A stretch of DNA of 5,933 nucleotides from NCBI GenBank assembly GCA_030706105.1, contig JAUZPC010000200.1, positions 1 to 5,933 of the forward strand. Direction: 5' to 3'. This document shows positions 4,797 to 5,933 of the stretch, in pieces (the first letter of the stretch is position 1; each line of letters begins with the position of its first letter). The stretch is from Bacteroidota bacterium. GTDB lineage: Bacteria; Bacteroidota; Ignavibacteria; Ignavibacteriales; Ignavibacteriaceae. The translations under genes were made by a program, and so were the position numbers. Under the pieces are notes generated by a model. It saw nothing but the letters and a program-made list of their open reading frames with translations. It had not been told where the DNA came from and did no database searches.

Positions 4797-5512
4797 AAGC
4801 AATAATTATTGATGATGAAAGGTTAGCCCGGGTTGAGCTGCGCCGTTTACTAACCCCTTTTAAAGAAATTGAAATTGTTGATGAAGCGGTAAATGCTGAA
4901 GATGCAGTAAAAAAAATATATGAACATAATCCCGATGTCATTTTCCTTGATATCCAAATGCCGGGGAAAAACGGCTTTGAACTGCTGGAAGAACTTGACG
5001 GCGTGCCTCTTGTTATTTTTACTACGGCCTATGACGAATATGCTTTGAAAGCTTTTGATTATAATGCCATGGATTATCTGCTTAAGCCAATTGAACCTAA
5101 GAGACTTGAAGAAACAGTAAAAAAATTATTAGAAAGATACCAGAAACAACAGCTTAAAGAATCAGATAAAAATACACTTACAGAGAATGACCAGGTCTTT
5201 GTTAAGGATGGTGAAAAATGCTGGTTCGTTAAATTGGAGACAGTAAAACTTCTGGAGTCTGAAGGTAATTACGTCCGCCTTTATTTTGACGACCACAAAC
5301 CGTTAATTCTCAGAACACTAAATTATTTGGATGAACGGCTGGACAGCAAAACCTTCTTTAGGGCAAACAGGAAGCATATTATCAATCTTAAATGGGTTGA
5401 CAGCATTGAACCCTGGCTTAACGGCGGTTTACTGGTTAAACTAAAAAGCGGCCAAAAAATTGAAGTGTCACGCAGGCAGGCCATTAAGTTTAAAGAAACA
5501 CTGGCGCTTTAA
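4793..5512 (+). CDS. LytTR-family response regulator (LytR/AlgR type)
   Basis: A 239-aa cytoplasmic transcription regulator, the usual partner of a LytS-type kinase. The receiver domain (about 1-118) carries the acidic pair D7-D8, phosphoacceptor D53 in VIFLDIQMPG, T77/T78 in IFTTAYDEYALKAF, and K98 in YLLKP. A linker (about 119-134, rich in K, E and Q) leads to the LytTR DNA-binding domain (about 135-235), with LLESEGNYVRLYF, RTLNYLDERL, FFRANRKHIINL and the C-terminal VSRRQAIKFKETL. All key residues are present and the length is standard. The start is fixed by the AGGAGG at 4778-4783 and the ATGA overlap with the kinase stop. Its target genes are not visible; the neighbouring membrane-protein fragment on the opposite strand is one possibility, without sequence evidence. 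Confidence 0.95.
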   Translation: MKAIIIDDERLARVELRRLLTPFKEIEIVDEAVNAEDAVKKIYEHNPDVIFLDIQMPGKNGFELLEELDGVPLVIFTTAYDEYALKAFDYNAMDYLLKPIEPKRLEETVKKLLERYQKQQLKESDKNTLTENDQVFVKDGEKCWFVKLETVKLLESEGNYVRLYFDDHKPLILRTLNYLDERLDSKTFFRANRKHIINLKWVDSIEPWLNGGLLVKLKSGQKIEVSRRQAIKFKETLAL

Positions 5513-5756
5513 CAGTTTTCAGTCATCAGTTTTAATAACCGGTAAATAGTTGGGACAACAAGAATTGTGTGCCTCTTTGCCGTATGGGTTAAGATACATG
5601 CACTTATTGTTACTGTGATAGAACAGAGACAAAACAGATTCCCATGCCCTGAATGACAAATCCCCGGATATAGGTGAAGACCAAAATAGAATAGCTTTTT
5701 CAGCTCAAACCCGATTCAGAGTTACTTTATGGCTTACAGCTAAACGAAGCTATCTA
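5513..5756. other. Intergenic region between converging genes, no recognised content
   Basis: 244 nt between the regulator stop and the stop of the opposite-strand membrane protein. A short direct repeat (CAGTTTT at 5513-5519 and again about 5528-5534) and a small GTTG-GGA-CAAC hairpin near 5549-5559 are present. Near the minus-strand stop, ATAGCT-N6-AGCTGT can pair with one wobble (about 5737-5754), but no T-run follows in that direction. No convincing terminator for either gene, RNA gene or insertion sequence was found. Confidence 0.4.
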
Positions 5757-5933
5757 TTACATATTGCTTTGTTTTTTGCCGAACATTTGGGAGTAAAATA
5801 GTGTTGTTGCTGCTAAACTTAGAATGGTAATGACTGCAAAAACTACTGCCATTCCCGAATCTACCGGCTGCTTATCCAGATACATAACATAAATCATCCC
5901 AAGGATGGCCGCTCCCATCATCACTTCTTTAAC
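5757..5933 (-). CDS. Hydrophobic membrane protein, C-terminal fragment cut by window edge
   Basis: An open frame of 58 codons runs in from the window edge to a TAA at 5759-5757. It encodes two likely membrane helices: about fragment residues 5-18 (MMGAAILGMIYVMY), which may be incomplete, and about 29-48, joined by a short polar loop (LDKQPVDSG). It ends in a basic tail (FGKKQSNM). The composition is coding-like and typical of small membrane proteins. The start lies outside the window or at one of the in-frame ATG/GTG codons near the edge, so this may be a larger protein or a very small one of about 54 residues. I do not recognise the family. It converges on the two-component operon. Confidence 0.55.
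   Translation of the reverse strand, partial: VKEVMMGAAILGMIYVMYLDKQPVDSGMAVVFAVITILSLAATTLFYSQMFGKKQSNM

Noticed and set aside
5620..5816. Open plus-strand frame from about 5620 to a TAG near 5814, considered as a decayed gene
   Set aside because: No start codon, no recognisable protein similarity, and it overlaps the coding-like minus-strand membrane-protein frame.
1..5933. CRISPR array, tRNA/rRNA genes, insertion sequences or phage genes
   Set aside because: No regularly spaced repeats, tRNA cloverleaf, transposase motifs or terminal inverted repeats were found on either strand by eye.

Overview
The window is AT-rich and comes from a bacterium with periplasmic multiheme cytochromes. It holds the start of an ammonia-forming nitrite reductase operon, a LytS/LytTR-type two-component system, an HD-domain phosphohydrolase and a fragment of a membrane protein. 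The AT bias, scarce Shine-Dalgarno signals and LytS/LytTR pair fit the Bacteroidota/Chlorobiota/Ignavibacteriota neighbourhood. That placement is an inference from style; no taxonomic marker is present.

Left part (1-2700), minus strand. In transcription order: an Rrf2-family regulator (2647-2216), a membrane polyferredoxin of the NapH/NosR/YccM type (2179-1088), the tetraheme quinol dehydrogenase NrfH (1069-467) and NrfA (455 to beyond base 1). NrfA runs off the window just after its catalytic CWTCK heme motif. Gaps of 36, 18 and 11 nt indicate one operon. NrfH would take electrons from the quinol pool to NrfA for reduction of nitrite to ammonium. The polyferredoxin probably adds a further electron-transfer or assembly function, and the Rrf2 protein probably controls the set through an iron-sulfur cluster. 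A 22-nt imperfect dyad occurs twice, directly in front of the rrf2 and polyferredoxin start codons (18 of 22 bases identical). It is the best candidate operator in the window. At rrf2 it lies just downstream of a TTGACA-17-TATTTT promoter.

Middle (2648-2893), divergent intergenic region. It holds the rrf2 promoter, a perfect 12-bp palindrome and an unexpectedly GC-rich 38-nt compound hairpin of unknown function.

Right part, plus strand. A 208-aa HD-domain hydrolase (2894-3520) is followed by a T-run. After a 154-nt gap come a LytS-type histidine kinase (3675-4796) and a LytTR response regulator (4793-5512), joined by an ATGA overlap and a strong AGGAGG site. A 244-nt stretch without a recognisable gene follows. 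The window ends in the C-terminal part of a small hydrophobic protein on the minus strand (5933-5757).

Most of this is recognisable biology. The less ordinary points are the duplicated operator-like dyad at the start codons, the polyferredoxin built into an nrf operon, and the GC-rich hairpin.
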